A stretch of 64,000 nucleotides of DNA. Origin: Granulicella sibirica. Its GTDB lineage: Bacteria; Acidobacteriota; Terriglobia; Terriglobales; Acidobacteriaceae. Shown here piece after piece: positions 33,356 to 42,257 of the stretch. Every line of letters starts with the position of its first letter. Positions within the stretch are counted from its first letter, which is position 1. The notes beneath the pieces are model-generated. The model did not search any database. It had not been told where the DNA came from and saw nothing but the letters and a program-made list of their open reading frames with translations. The position numbers and the translations under genes were made by a program. The stretch spans positions 930,001 through 994,000 of the forward strand of contig NZ_RDSM01000001.1 of NCBI RefSeq assembly GCF_004115155.1, in the 5' to 3' direction.

Positions 33356-33432
33356 TGGTGGCGGTGGGCAGAATCGAACTGCCGACCTACGGGTTATGAG
33401 TCCGTCGCTCTAACCATCTGAGCTACACCGCC
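33356..33432 (-). tRNA. tRNA-Met (anticodon CAT)
   Basis: Read on the minus strand, the gene begins GGCGGTG and ends CACCGCC followed by A and an encoded CCA, giving a 7-pair acceptor stem. The D-arm GTAGCTCAGATGGTTAGAGC and the T-arm containing GTTCGATTC are standard. The anticodon loop CTCATAA gives CAT. The sequence resembles elongator tRNA-Met more than the initiator, which would lack the first acceptor pair. A lysidine-modified tRNA-Ile with the same CAT anticodon is the other possibility. One A-C mismatch closes the anticodon stem. Confidence 0.93.
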
Positions 33433-33567
33433 TGGTGTGGGGAGGCCGTCCGGTAGGCCGGGGTCGCGTGTGACCATGCGTCTCCCGTTGCCCTTCCTTG
33501 TGCCAAGATCGATGATACTTGATTTTGGCGGCGCGGTGTTGGTTTAGACCGCTTCCGAACGGGGGAA

Positions 33568-34296
33568 ATGACGGATTTGCGAACGCTTGGGGTGATTCCG
33601 GCGAGGCTGGCTTCTACGCGGCTGCCACGTAAAGTGCTGCGGGAGATCGCGGGACGGCCCATGCTGGCGTGGGTTTGGGAGGCTGCGAAGGCCTGTGAGC
33701 AACTAGATGGGCTGGTCGTCGCTACGGATTCGGTGGAGGTGGAGAGCCTTTGCCGGGACCAGGGGTGGGCTTGCGAGATGACCTCCGTTGACTTGGCGAG
33801 CGGGAGCGACCGGGTGCATGCGGTGGCGCAGAGGATCGAGGCGGAGATCTACGTCAACATCCAGGGCGATGAGCCTATGCTCCGGCCGGAGCATATCGAT
33901 GGGCTGCTGGCGCCGTTTACGCGGGAGCATGTGGAGGTGTCGACGCTGAAGGTGCGGTGTGCGCCGGAGAATGTGCACAATCCGAACGCGGTGAAGGTGG
34001 TGACGGCTTCGGATGGGCGAGCGCTTTATTTTTCGCGGGCGACGATTCCGTTCGACCGGGATGGTTCCGAGCCGGTTTATTGGAAGCATCTTGGGCTGTA
34101 TGCGTACCGAAAGGCGGCGATTGACCGCTTCCCTACCCTGTCGGCGAGCATGCTGGAGCGGGCGGAGAAGCTGGAGCAGCTGCGGTTTCTGGAGAACGGA
34201 TTCAGCCTGTATGTCGAGGCGACGGAGTTCGATACCGTTGGGGTGGATACGGAGGAGGACCTTAGGCGGGTAGAGGGGATTCTCCTCAGGCGATAG
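33568..34296 (+). CDS. kdsB: 3-deoxy-manno-octulosonate cytidylyltransferase
   Basis: KdsB activates Kdo as CMP-Kdo for the inner core of lipopolysaccharide. The nucleotidyltransferase start LGVIPARLASTRLPRKVL and the later YVNIQGDEPML, VKVVTASDGRALYFSRATIP and KHLGLYAYRKAAIDRF are all characteristic. Length is 242 aa, normal. The gene shows that the organism makes lipopolysaccharide with Kdo. Its 3' end overlaps the convergent HAD phosphatase gene by 11 bases. Confidence 0.96.
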   Translation: MTDLRTLGVIPARLASTRLPRKVLREIAGRPMLAWVWEAAKACEQLDGLVVATDSVEVESLCRDQGWACEMTSVDLASGSDRVHAVAQRIEAEIYVNIQGDEPMLRPEHIDGLLAPFTREHVEVSTLKVRCAPENVHNPNAVKVVTASDGRALYFSRATIPFDRDGSEPVYWKHLGLYAYRKAAIDRFPTLSASMLERAEKLEQLRFLENGFSLYVEATEFDTVGVDTEEDLRRVEGILLRR

Positions 34297-34999
34297 GGGT
34301 GAAGTGGAGGTGCAGCATGCCTTCGACTTCGGTGACTTTGAGATCTTCGAGGGAGCGGATGATCCAGGTGGCGGCGCTTAGTTCTTCCGGCGAGTGGGTT
34401 CCGAGTACGGCAAGGACGCGGCTGCCGGCAGCGATGCCTGCGCCGACCCCCGGAGGGGCGTCTTCGACGACGATGCAGTCCGCGTTCGAGAAGCCGAGGA
34501 GTTCGGCACCACGCATGTAGGGCTCGGGGTGGGGCTTGCCGTGGACGACCATGTCGGCGGTGATCAGGTTCGGCGGGATGGGAAGCTGGGCGGCACCGAG
34601 GCGGCCGTCGACAAGGCGGCGAGTTCCAGAGGTAACGATGGCCCAGCGGTCGGTTGGCAGGCTGGCCAGGAGTTCGCGAACCCCGGGGAGGACTTCGAGG
34701 CCTTCGGTGTCGGCGATTTCGATGTCTTCAATGATGCGAAGGCCTTCGTCCGCGTCCATGTCCGGGCGTAGGATGGCGATGATGTCGCGTGCGCGGACGC
34801 CGTGGGGGACTTCGTAGGTATCGGCGTTGGGGATGTTGTGGATGGCGGCCCACTTCTGCCAGGAGCGGACGACGGACTTGATGGACGAGATGAGCACGCC
34901 GTCGTTGTCGAAGAGGATTCCGCGGGTTTCGATGTTGAGCGCGGTGCGCGGGGCGTCGGCGGTCTCGTACGTGGCTGTGCTCAGCGGCGTTTCCGTCAT
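34286..34999 (-). CDS. HAD-superfamily phosphatase
   Basis: This is a haloacid-dehalogenase-fold hydrolase of 237 aa with the four standard motifs: GILFDNDGVLISS (nucleophile Asp), IVTSGTRRLVDG, the Lys in VVHGKPHPEPYM, and IVVEDAPPGVGAGIAAG. The helical cap and motif wording resemble sugar phosphate phosphatases such as YfbT/DOG1 or glycerol-phosphatase-like proteins. The neighbouring phosphohexomutase and mannose-1-phosphate guanylyltransferase make a sugar phosphate substrate plausible, without proof. Confidence 0.88.
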   Translation of the reverse strand: MTETPLSTATYETADAPRTALNIETRGILFDNDGVLISSIKSVVRSWQKWAAIHNIPNADTYEVPHGVRARDIIAILRPDMDADEGLRIIEDIEIADTEGLEVLPGVRELLASLPTDRWAIVTSGTRRLVDGRLGAAQLPIPPNLITADMVVHGKPHPEPYMRGAELLGFSNADCIVVEDAPPGVGAGIAAGSRVLAVLGTHSPEELSAATWIIRSLEDLKVTEVEGMLHLHFTPIA

Positions 35000-35032
35000 G
35001 CTGGAATTCCCTTCGTGGTCTTTCCTGTTTGT

Positions 35033-36478
35033 CTACGCCCCCTGGAGGACGAACTGTTGGGCAGCGGCGAGGATGCGCTCCACAGACTCAGTAGAACAGC
35101 TTTCACAGTAGACGCGAAGTAAAGGTTCGGTACCGGAGGCGCGGAGGAGGAGCCATGTTTCAGCTGCGTTCTTTTTTCCGGTGCAGTCGGGATTCTCGAG
35201 GAAGAACTTGATGCCATCGAGGGTCTCCATGCGGAGAACCTTGAAGCCGGCGATGGTGTCGAGGCCTGCTCGGGCGCGGCTGATGGCTCCCTGCTTCAGT
35301 TCTTCGGTGATGTGCATGTCGACGCGGCCGTACTGGTGCTCGCCGAACTCCTCCTGCAAAGCGGCCACGAGCTGGCCGAGGGTCTTCTTTTCGTCGGCCA
35401 TGACGTTGGCGAGGAGGAGGGAGTTGAGGAGACCGTCGCGCTCGGGGAGGTGGCGACTGATACCGACGCCGCCGGACTCCTCGCCGCCAATGAGGATCTC
35501 GCGCTCGAGCATGAGGTCGCAGACGTACTTGAAGCCGATGCCGTGCTCGTGGAGGGTGCGGCCGTATTTCGCGGCGATGCGGTCGAGCATTTTGGTGGTG
35601 TTGAAGGCACGGGTGACATCGCCGGGCCAGTCTTTGCGGGTGAGGAGCCAGTAGAGGATGATCGAGAAGATCTTGTGGGCGTCGACGACGTTGCCATGCT
35701 CGTCGACGGCTCCGATGCGGTCGGCGTCGCCGTCGGTAATGAGGCCGGCATCGCAGTGCTCGGCGACTACCTTTTGCCGGGACAGCTCGATGTGGGGAAG
35801 GATGGGCTCGGGGTTGATGCCGGGGAAGGCGGGATTGATCTCGTCGCGGATGGCGACGCAGGGGATACCAGCCCGGTCGAAGATGCCCTTGACCACGCCG
35901 CGACCAGCTCCGTACATGGTGTCAATGAGGAAGCGGTAGCCGGAGGCGCGGATGGCGTCGAGATCGACGAAGCGCTCGATGGCGGCGATGTAGTCGGGGT
36001 TGAAGTCGACCTCGGTGATGGGGGCGGGCGACGCCGCGGCGGGCAGAGGCTGGTCGAGGTAGCTCTCGATCCTGGAGATGATCGCAGGGCGGCCGGAGCC
36101 TCCGTAGCTGGCCTTGTACTTCACGCCGTTCCACTCGGCGGGGTTGTGGCTGGAGGTGATCATGACGCCGCCGGCGGCCTTGCGCTCGCGGACGGCGTAG
36201 GAGAGCGCGGGCGTTGGGGTGATGTCCGTGGCGAGGGAGACAGGGATACCGGCTTTCGCAAGGACTTCAGCGACAACCTTGGCGAACGACTTCGAGCCGA
36301 AGCGTGTGTCGTAGGCGATGCAGACGCCGTGAGTGGGGTCTTCATCGTTGAGGACGTAATGGGCGATCGCGGAGGCGGCTACGCGGACGTTGGCGTAGGT
36401 GAAGTCGTCGGCGATGATGCCGCGCCAGCCGTCAGTTCCGAACTTGACGGCGCTTGGTGAGGGAACAGGAGTCGTCAT
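35033..36478 (-). CDS. Phosphohexomutase (phosphomannomutase/phosphoglucomutase family)
   Basis: This is an alpha-D-phosphohexomutase of 481 aa. It shows KFGTDGWRGIIADDFT at the start, the phosphoserine loop VMITSSHNPAEWNGVK, the metal loop ITDGDADRIGAVD, the sugar-binding GGEESGGVGIS and the C-terminal phosphate contact RASGTEPLLRVY. The specificity (mannose, glucose or glucosamine phosphate) cannot be set by eye, but the next gene makes GDP-mannose, so phosphomannomutase activity is the best guess. It lies between the HAD phosphatase and that gene, all leftward with short gaps. Confidence 0.92.
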   Translation of the reverse strand: MTTPVPSPSAVKFGTDGWRGIIADDFTYANVRVAASAIAHYVLNDEDPTHGVCIAYDTRFGSKSFAKVVAEVLAKAGIPVSLATDITPTPALSYAVRERKAAGGVMITSSHNPAEWNGVKYKASYGGSGRPAIISRIESYLDQPLPAAASPAPITEVDFNPDYIAAIERFVDLDAIRASGYRFLIDTMYGAGRGVVKGIFDRAGIPCVAIRDEINPAFPGINPEPILPHIELSRQKVVAEHCDAGLITDGDADRIGAVDEHGNVVDAHKIFSIILYWLLTRKDWPGDVTRAFNTTKMLDRIAAKYGRTLHEHGIGFKYVCDLMLEREILIGGEESGGVGISRHLPERDGLLNSLLLANVMADEKKTLGQLVAALQEEFGEHQYGRVDMHITEELKQGAISRARAGLDTIAGFKVLRMETLDGIKFFLENPDCTGKKNAAETWLLLRASGTEPLLRVYCESCSTESVERILAAAQQFVLQGA

Positions 36479-36508
36479 GCGCTGGAGGTGTCGTCCTTCC
36501 GGTATCGG

Positions 36509-37726
36509 TTAGATGAGGTCTTCGCGTCCGCTTTCATGGATGGCGCGGACGATTTTGGAGACGTCCTGCGAACGGCCCCGGGTTGTGATGAGCAGGGCGT
36601 CGGGGGTTTCCACGACGACGAGGTCTTCAACGCCGAGCAGGGCTACCATGCGGCCGGGGGCGTGGACGTAGTTTCCCTTGGACTGAACGGCGATGAGGTC
36701 GGTGGTGGCTCCGTCGACGACGTTGTCGGTCTCGGCGGAGCCGCGATGCTCGTGGAGCGAGGCCCAGGAACCGAGATCGTTCCAGCCGAAGTCAGCGGGG
36801 AGGGAGAAGATGGCGGAGCGGCGTTCGCCCTTGCCGGAACGGGGTTCGAGGACGGCGTAGTCGATCGAGATGTTTTCGCAGAGCGGGTACTGCTCGGCGA
36901 AGACCTTCTCGAAGTCGGGCGTGCCGTAGGCGGCGGCGATGGCTTCGAGCGGCGGAGCCATGTCGGGGATGTGCTCGCGGATGGCGTTGGCGAGGGTGCG
37001 GGCGGACCAGAGGAAGATGCCGCCGTTCCAGACGTAGTTGCCGAGCGAGAGGAAGCGCTCGGCGGTGTGGCCGTCGGGCTTCTCGCGGAAGCGCCGGACG
37101 CGATGAGCGGTGATGCGGTTTTCGGTCGCGCCATCGAGGGTGTCGGTGGTCTCGGGCGGCTCGAAGGCCTCGGGGGCGAGGATGTCGAGGGGGATGGAGT
37201 CGCCCTGCTCGATGTAGCCGTAGCCGGTCTCGGGACGGGTGGGCGGAACTCCAAGGACAACGATGTTTTCCCCTGCAGCAGCGATGCGGATGCCGGTCGC
37301 GAGGACCTCGGCGAAGCGCTCGATGTTCGAGACGACGTGGTCCGAGGGGAAGATGCCGATGACGGTGTCGGGCTCATTGCGCTCGAGGAGGAAGGCCGAG
37401 AGGGCGCAGGCGGGAGCGGTGTTGCGCGGGCAGGGCTCGGAGATCACGTGGGCAGCGGGAACGCCGGGAAGCTGCTCGCTGATGACATCGTGGAGCCAGT
37501 GGTTGGTGATGACCCATACGTTTTCCGCGGAAGCGACCGGCAGAAGGCGCTCGAGAGTCTGCTGAATCATGGTGCGTTCGCCGTCGAGGGCGAGGACCTG
37601 CTTGGCCCGGGCGCGGCGGCTGCGCGGCCAGAAACGGGTTCCACTTCCTCCGGCCAGGATGACCGCCGCGAATTTTGGCGCGGCTTCGCTGGGACCCGGG
37701 GGCAGACTGCTTCCGTTTGTGCTCAT
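36509..37726 (-). CDS. Mannose-1-phosphate guanylyltransferase
   Basis: This enzyme makes GDP-mannose from mannose-1-phosphate and GTP. The start AAVILAGGSGTRFWPRSRRARAKQ is the nucleotide-binding signature. PSDHVV, ETGYGYIEQG, the FREKPDG loop and WNGGIFLW follow in order, and FGWNDLGSWASL is the family-specific motif. Length is 405 aa, a one-domain form without the isomerase half found in AlgA/ManC fusions. ATG 37726 is chosen. The upstream extension has no similarity to the family. Confidence 0.93.
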   Translation of the reverse strand: MSTNGSSLPPGPSEAAPKFAAVILAGGSGTRFWPRSRRARAKQVLALDGERTMIQQTLERLLPVASAENVWVITNHWLHDVISEQLPGVPAAHVISEPCPRNTAPACALSAFLLERNEPDTVIGIFPSDHVVSNIERFAEVLATGIRIAAAGENIVVLGVPPTRPETGYGYIEQGDSIPLDILAPEAFEPPETTDTLDGATENRITAHRVRRFREKPDGHTAERFLSLGNYVWNGGIFLWSARTLANAIREHIPDMAPPLEAIAAAYGTPDFEKVFAEQYPLCENISIDYAVLEPRSGKGERRSAIFSLPADFGWNDLGSWASLHEHRGSAETDNVVDGATTDLIAVQSKGNYVHAPGRMVALLGVEDLVVVETPDALLITTRGRSQDVSKIVRAIHESGREDLI

Positions 37727-37838
37727 GGTCCTCAGTCTATTGGATTTTGAAGAAGGCGTCTCGTGAAAAGCCCGCAAGCGCCGGGTGGCGAGTGCGGGTT
37801 TCTGTATGACTTTCGGACTGTTTGCAGGGTTTTCCTGG

Positions 37839-39074
37839 TTACTTGAGGCCCGCGAAGAACTCGCGCATGCGCTTCACGCCCTCGTCGATGACATCGGCCG
37901 AGACTGCGTAGGAGAGTCGGATGTGGTCCGTTGTGCCGAAGGCTTCGCCCGGCACGACAACCACATGGGCCTCACTGAGAAGACGCGCGGCGACGTCGGC
38001 GGCGGTGCGGATGCCACCCTTGCCGAAGAAGCTCGAAACGTTCGGGTAGACGTAGAACGCACCCTGAGGAACGGTGCAGGTGAGGCCAGGGATGGTCTTG
38101 AAGCCTTCGAGCACGCGGTCGCGGAGCTTGATGTAGTCGGCGCGCATCTCGGCGACGCACTCCTGCGGGCCGTGGACGGCGGCGATGGACGCCCGCTGAA
38201 CCATGCTGGCTGCGTTCGAGGTGCTCTGGGACTGGAGCTTGCTCATCGCGGAGATGATCTGCTTGGGTCCGAGAGCGAAGCCCGCACGCCAGCCGGTCAT
38301 CGCGTAAGTCTTCGAGAGCGACCCGAGGATGACCATATGCTCCTTGCAATCCTTGAAGGAGCCGCCGGAGACGACCTCGCCGGTGAAGGTGAGGTAGACG
38401 TAACACTCGTCGAGGAGGACATAGATCTCCTTCGCGTGGGCGAGGCGGACGATGGCTTCGAGATCCTCAGGAGCGACAACGGCGCCAGAGGGGTTCGAAG
38501 GCGTGTTGAGGATGATGGCCTTGGTCTTGGGGGTGATCGCGGCTTCGATCATCGCGGCGGTGATGCGGAAGTTCTCGGACTCTTTGCTCTCTACGAACAC
38601 GGGAACGCCGCCGGCGTACTGGATGATGTCCTTGAAGGAGACCCAGTAGGGGACGGGCAGGATGACTTCGTCGCCGTGGTCGACGAGGACCTGGATGGCG
38701 TTGAAGAGGGCGAGCTTTCCGCCGGTGGTGAAGACGCACTCGTCGGGGGCGTAGGCGGAGCCGAAGTCGGCGGCGTGACGGTCGACGATTGCCTTGCGCA
38801 GGTCGGGGATGCCGGCGACGTTGGTGTAGCGGGTGAAGTTCTGCTGGATGGCCTCGATGGCCGCGTCCTTGATGTGCTGGGGGGTGGCGAAGTGGGGCTC
38901 GCCGGCGCCGAAGTCGGAGAGGTCGACGCCCGTGGACTTGAGGCGGAGAGCTTCAGCCGTAATGGCCATGGTGGCCGAGACTTCGATGCGGTTGATGCGG
39001 TCCGTAAGGATCTTGCGCGCCTTGGGGGCGGAGGCGACTGGGGCGGCTGGGGTAAGGACGGAAGAGGCGCTCAT
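37839..39074 (-). CDS. Aspartate aminotransferase, class I
   Basis: This is a pyridoxal-phosphate aminotransferase of fold type I, 411 aa. It shows GAGEPHFATPQHIKDAA, YTNVAGIPDLRKAI, NTPSNPSGAV, the DECYVYLTF segment, and the cofactor Lys in LGSLSKTYAMTGWRAGF. The layout is that of the Ib-gamma aspartate/prephenate aminotransferases. It would supply aspartate for the lysC-asd-dapA branch. LL-DAP aminotransferase (DapL) is more distant but not excluded. The start at 39074 matches the family. The frame stays open upstream with unrelated sequence. Confidence 0.92.
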   Translation of the reverse strand: MSASSVLTPAAPVASAPKARKILTDRINRIEVSATMAITAEALRLKSTGVDLSDFGAGEPHFATPQHIKDAAIEAIQQNFTRYTNVAGIPDLRKAIVDRHAADFGSAYAPDECVFTTGGKLALFNAIQVLVDHGDEVILPVPYWVSFKDIIQYAGGVPVFVESKESENFRITAAMIEAAITPKTKAIILNTPSNPSGAVVAPEDLEAIVRLAHAKEIYVLLDECYVYLTFTGEVVSGGSFKDCKEHMVILGSLSKTYAMTGWRAGFALGPKQIISAMSKLQSQSTSNAASMVQRASIAAVHGPQECVAEMRADYIKLRDRVLEGFKTIPGLTCTVPQGAFYVYPNVSSFFGKGGIRTAADVAARLLSEAHVVVVPGEAFGTTDHIRLSYAVSADVIDEGVKRMREFFAGLK

Positions 39075-39140
39075 ACCTTCTAGTTTGGCAGATTTGCGGG
39101 GTGAGATAAAGGTTGGCGGGGATAATAAGCTCTGGAGCGA

Positions 39141-39644
39141 ATGACCTTGAATCTGCGGTTGGCTGTCGTAGGGGATGTGGACGCGATCTGTGCGATTGAG
39201 ACGATCCCGGCGTTTCGGATGTTTGTCGGCTCCTGGCCTGCCGAGCAGCACCGAGAGCTGATGGCGAACCCGGACGCACGCTATTTTGTGCTGGCGGATG
39301 AACACGGTGACGTGGGTGGATTCGCCATCCTCAGGGGCATGACGTCGGTCCACAAGTCGTTCGAAATTGTGCGGCTTGCCGTGAAGGAACCGAACAAGGG
39401 CCTTGGGCGCGTGCTGTTGAAAGCTTGCCTCGCAGCGGCTTTCGAGGAATACAGAGCGCACCGGCTATGGCTGGATTTGTTCGAAGGCAACGAGAGGGCG
39501 CGGCATGTGTATCTCAGCGCAGGATTCACGGTGGATGGGGTCTTGCGTGAGTCGATCCTGCTCGATGGGGAGTACTACTCGATGTTGCTGATGTCGATTC
39601 TCGAAGACGAGTACCGGCAGAGCCTGCTCACTCCGGAGAGTTGA
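39141..39644 (+). CDS. GNAT-family N-acetyltransferase
   Basis: This 167-aa acetyltransferase shows the N-terminal strand LNLRLAVVGDVDAICAIE, the acetyl-CoA loop VKEPNKGLGRVLLKACL (Q/RxxGxG-type, here NKGLGR) and LFEGNERARHVYLSAGFTVDGVLRE. This layout resembles ribosomal-protein or amino-acid acetyltransferases of the RimJ/RimL-like group, but the substrate is unknown. It is divergent from the aminotransferase, and its end overlaps the convergent coaD gene by 17 bases. Confidence 0.87.
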   Translation: MTLNLRLAVVGDVDAICAIETIPAFRMFVGSWPAEQHRELMANPDARYFVLADEHGDVGGFAILRGMTSVHKSFEIVRLAVKEPNKGLGRVLLKACLAAAFEEYRAHRLWLDLFEGNERARHVYLSAGFTVDGVLRESILLDGEYYSMLLMSILEDEYRQSLLTPES

Positions 39645-40128
39645 TCGGGACCTTCGTTTTGAGACGTTCCATGACGAGCGGAGGGACGAGGGCGGAGACG
39701 TCGCCGCCGAGCTGAAAGACGCCCTTGATGAGGCGGGAGCTGACGTAGGTGTATTTTTCCGCCGGCATCATGAAAAGGGTCTCGACGTTGGGGTCGAGCT
39801 TGCGGTTCATCATGGCCATCTGGAATTCGTACTCGTAGTCGGAGATGGCGCGGATGCCGCGTAAGACGGCCTTGGCGCCCTGGGCGCGGCAGAAGTCGAC
39901 GAGGAGGCCGTTGAAGGTCATGACGGAGACGTTGCCGAAGGGACGGGTAGCCTCGGTGATCATCTCGGCTCGCTCGTCGGGGGTGAAGAGCGGGTTGCTC
40001 TTTTCGGAGTTGCGCAGGATGGCGACGACAAGCTGATCGACGATTTGCGAGCCACGGGCGATGAGGTCGAGATGCCCGTTGGTGAGGGGATCGAAAGTTC
40101 CGGGGTAGATCGCCTTGACAGTGTGCAT
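39628..40128 (-). CDS. coaD: Phosphopantetheine adenylyltransferase
   Basis: CoaD makes dephospho-CoA from phosphopantetheine and ATP. It is 166 aa, the usual size, with AIYPGTFDPLTNGHLDLI at the start, VLRGIRAISDYEYEFQMA, the ETLFMMPA segment and SSRLIKGVFQLGGDVSALVPP. All catalytic residues visible by eye are in place. The ATG at 40128 is the family start. The frame continues upstream without similarity. Confidence 0.96.
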   Translation of the reverse strand: MHTVKAIYPGTFDPLTNGHLDLIARGSQIVDQLVVAILRNSEKSNPLFTPDERAEMITEATRPFGNVSVMTFNGLLVDFCRAQGAKAVLRGIRAISDYEYEFQMAMMNRKLDPNVETLFMMPAEKYTYVSSRLIKGVFQLGGDVSALVPPLVMERLKTKVPINSPE

Positions 40129-40276
40129 GCAGACAGAAGCATACCTGCTTGGGGTGGATTGTTCTGTCAATCGGGTTGGAACGGCGCCAGCGGAGAGTAC
40201 CTTTTGTTTGGCCCGAAGAAAAATTGCTGCCCGTGTAGGCTTCTCTATGGAAATCTCCGTCAGTGATGGTGAAGGA

Positions 40277-40948
40277 ATGAACTTCGACTCAGGTTCCACC
40301 AGAGAGACGATGAGCACACCAAGCCTGACCGCATACGATCCTCTTGATCTGCCATCGATCGGCACGGAGCCGGTCGAGGCGCTGCCGGCCGCAGCGACGC
40401 GGGTGGGCACCTTCGACAACATGGCCGAGATCGTGGCCAACCACGAAGTTCGGATCTTCCGGTTCATCCTGGCCTCGCTGCGGGACCGCGATGCCGCCGA
40501 GACGCTGACGCAGGAGACGTTTGTGCGGGCTTGGAATGCGCGGGAGAGCTTTCGCGGAGATTGCGCGCCTAACACATGGCTGATGCGCATCGCCGTGAAC
40601 CTGGTGCGAGATTATACCCGCACGGACCGGTTCAAGTTCTGGAAGAAGGTCGCGACGACGGCGGTCGATGTGACCGAGGTTTCGACTCTGGTGCCAACGC
40701 ATGAGAGTTCCGCCGAATCGCGGCTGATCGCGCGGCAGCAAGTGGACCTGATCTGGGAGACGGTGGAGACGCTCTCGGAGAGGCAGCGCACGATCTTCCT
40801 GCTGCGGTTCGTCGAAGAGCTTGAGCTTGCCGAGATTTCGACGATGACAGGACTTCCGTTGAGCACCGTCAAAAGCCATCTTTACCGCGCACTGAACACC
40901 GTCCGCGCACGCCATACACGACTGACGAAAGAGGGCGGACAGCTATGA
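40277..40948 (+). CDS. ECF-type RNA polymerase sigma factor
   Basis: This is a sigma-70-family factor of the extracytoplasmic type. Region 2 is VANHEVRIFRFILASLRDRDAAETLTQETFVRAWNARESF with PNTWLMRIAVNLVRDYTR. Region 4 is LSERQRTIFLLRFVEELELAEISTMTGLPLSTVKSHLYRALNTVRA. An N-terminal extension of at least 50 residues precedes region 2. The start is uncertain: ATG codons at 40247, 40277 and 40310 are all in frame and none has a clearly spaced ribosome binding site. The stop overlaps the next start by 4 bases (ATGA). It should transcribe its own operon and a stress regulon. Confidence 0.9.
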   Translation: MNFDSGSTRETMSTPSLTAYDPLDLPSIGTEPVEALPAAATRVGTFDNMAEIVANHEVRIFRFILASLRDRDAAETLTQETFVRAWNARESFRGDCAPNTWLMRIAVNLVRDYTRTDRFKFWKKVATTAVDVTEVSTLVPTHESSAESRLIARQQVDLIWETVETLSERQRTIFLLRFVEELELAEISTMTGLPLSTVKSHLYRALNTVRARHTRLTKEGGQL

Positions 40949-41472
40949 TCGCTACCGATAAGACGAATCACCTTACGTCCGAGCAGATGGATCTTCTGCT
41001 CTACATAGGACCAGCCGAGATTGACCAGGAAAGCGCAGGGCACCTGCGTGGCTGTTCAGCGTGCAGCAAAGAATTGCAGGAGCTTCGGCTGTCGCTTGGA
41101 GCGTTTCGCGCGACGACGACGGCGCTTGCCGAGAAGGCTGCCATGACACGGCCAAGGACGAATCTACTTCCGGCTCGTCCTGTATGGGGCTGGACTTCGT
41201 TCCGGGCTACGCCGGCTTATTTTGCACTGGCGGCCGGGCTGACGGTAGCGGCGGTCCTTGTCCCGTTCGTGCGGCACTCACAGAGTGTCGCGGAACCCGC
41301 ACAGCCTCTCGCACAATCGACTCGCAATGTCGCCGATGATGACGCGCTGCTGCGGGATATCGATCAGCAGCTCGATGCTTCGGTCCCAAGCGCGATGGAG
41401 CCGCTTGCGGATCCGGCCATGAACTCGACCAGAAAATTGGATGCAACGATCAAAGACACTAACAAGGACTGA
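40945..41472 (+). CDS. Membrane-bound anti-sigma factor with zinc-finger motif
   Basis: This 175-aa protein has an N-terminal helical region with a HxxxCxxC cluster (HLRGCSACSKEL, about residues 34-45), as in ZAS-type anti-sigma factors. One membrane helix (FALAAGLTVAAVLVPFV) and a short acidic periplasmic part follow. It is expected to hold the upstream sigma factor at the membrane until a signal arrives. The ATGA overlap with that gene and the very short gap to the next gene support one operon. Confidence 0.87.
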   Translation: MIATDKTNHLTSEQMDLLLYIGPAEIDQESAGHLRGCSACSKELQELRLSLGAFRATTTALAEKAAMTRPRTNLLPARPVWGWTSFRATPAYFALAAGLTVAAVLVPFVRHSQSVAEPAQPLAQSTRNVADDDALLRDIDQQLDASVPSAMEPLADPAMNSTRKLDATIKDTNKD

Positions 41473-41473
41473 C

Positions 41474-42136
41474 ATGATGATGCGAACTGCTCTTCGGCTT
41501 GCTCCCGTAGCCCTCTTCACTTCGACACTGCTGTACGCGCAACAGACACCGGCCCCCTCCGCGGCACCGGTACCGATTATTCGAAACACTCCTCCGGTGG
41601 CACAAGGCGGACCGGGTGGCCCGCAGGGCTTTCGCGGCGGCGATGGCGGCATGAACGATCATGGCATGCGGTCGGGCCGGATGCGCTTTGAAGGTGGCAT
41701 GGGCCCGATGGGGATGTGGTGGAAGAACCCTGACGTGGTTCAGCGAGTGGGGTTGACTCCTGACCAGACCGGAAAGATGGAGGAGATCTTTCAGAAGAGC
41801 CGTCTGCAGTTGATCGACCTGAAGGCCAACGTCGAGCGGCAGGAGGTAACGCTGGAACCTCTTCTCGACGCGAACCCGGTGGATACGAAGAAGGCGCTGT
41901 TTCAAATCGGTAAGGTCGCGGATGCGCGGGCGGAGCTGGAAAAAGCGAACGCGGCGATGCTTCTGGGACTTCGCGGTGTGCTCACTCCGGAGCAGTGGAC
42001 CAAGCTCCATGCGGGCTGGCGGCATGGCGACATGATGAAGGGCGATCATCCGGGCGGGACACCGGGTGGCGGCGGTACGGCGACGCGTGGCGACGAAGAG
42101 GGTCGACGGTCCGATGCCATGCAGGGCACGCGGTAG
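41474..42136 (+). CDS. Periplasmic Spy/CpxP-like protein
   Basis: This exported protein of about 220 aa has a signal peptide (LRLAPVALFTSTLLYAQQ), a Gly/Met-rich linker, then a helical region with LTPDQTGKMEEIFQKSR and LTPEQWTKLHAG. These are the paired LTxxQ-type motifs of the Spy/CpxP or CnrX-like heavy-metal sensor group. The C-terminus is Gly- and charge-rich. As third gene of a sigma/anti-sigma operon it could sense metal or envelope stress. Three ATG codons in a row (41474, 41477, 41480) follow AAGGA. Which is used is not clear. Confidence 0.78.
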   Translation: MMMRTALRLAPVALFTSTLLYAQQTPAPSAAPVPIIRNTPPVAQGGPGGPQGFRGGDGGMNDHGMRSGRMRFEGGMGPMGMWWKNPDVVQRVGLTPDQTGKMEEIFQKSRLQLIDLKANVERQEVTLEPLLDANPVDTKKALFQIGKVADARAELEKANAAMLLGLRGVLTPEQWTKLHAGWRHGDMMKGDHPGGTPGGGGTATRGDEEGRRSDAMQGTR

Positions 42137-42144
42137 AAGCAAAA

Positions 42145-42176
42145 ACAGGCAGATCTCCCGGATGGAGTCTGCCTGT
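42145..42176. terminator. Hairpin between the Spy-like gene and recA
   Basis: ACAGGCAGA and TCTGCCTGT form a 9-pair stem with a 14-base loop, preceded by an A-run (AAAAA) and followed by CTTC. It lies between convergent genes. The A-run makes it a reasonable terminator for the leftward recA transcript as well. Confidence 0.65.
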
Positions 42177-42257
42177 CTTCAGATTTCCAAGATTTCAAGT
42201 TTCGCAGCTGACCACTGCGGTTCGGGCGTCCGGATTCTCCGGGCGTCCTTTTCTTCT

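Noticed and set aside
35312..39083. Three long plus-strand open frames opposite phosphohexomutase, guanylyltransferase and aminotransferase
   Set aside because: All have the Gly/Val/Asp/Glu composition of antisense shadows, and the minus-strand genes have full family signatures.
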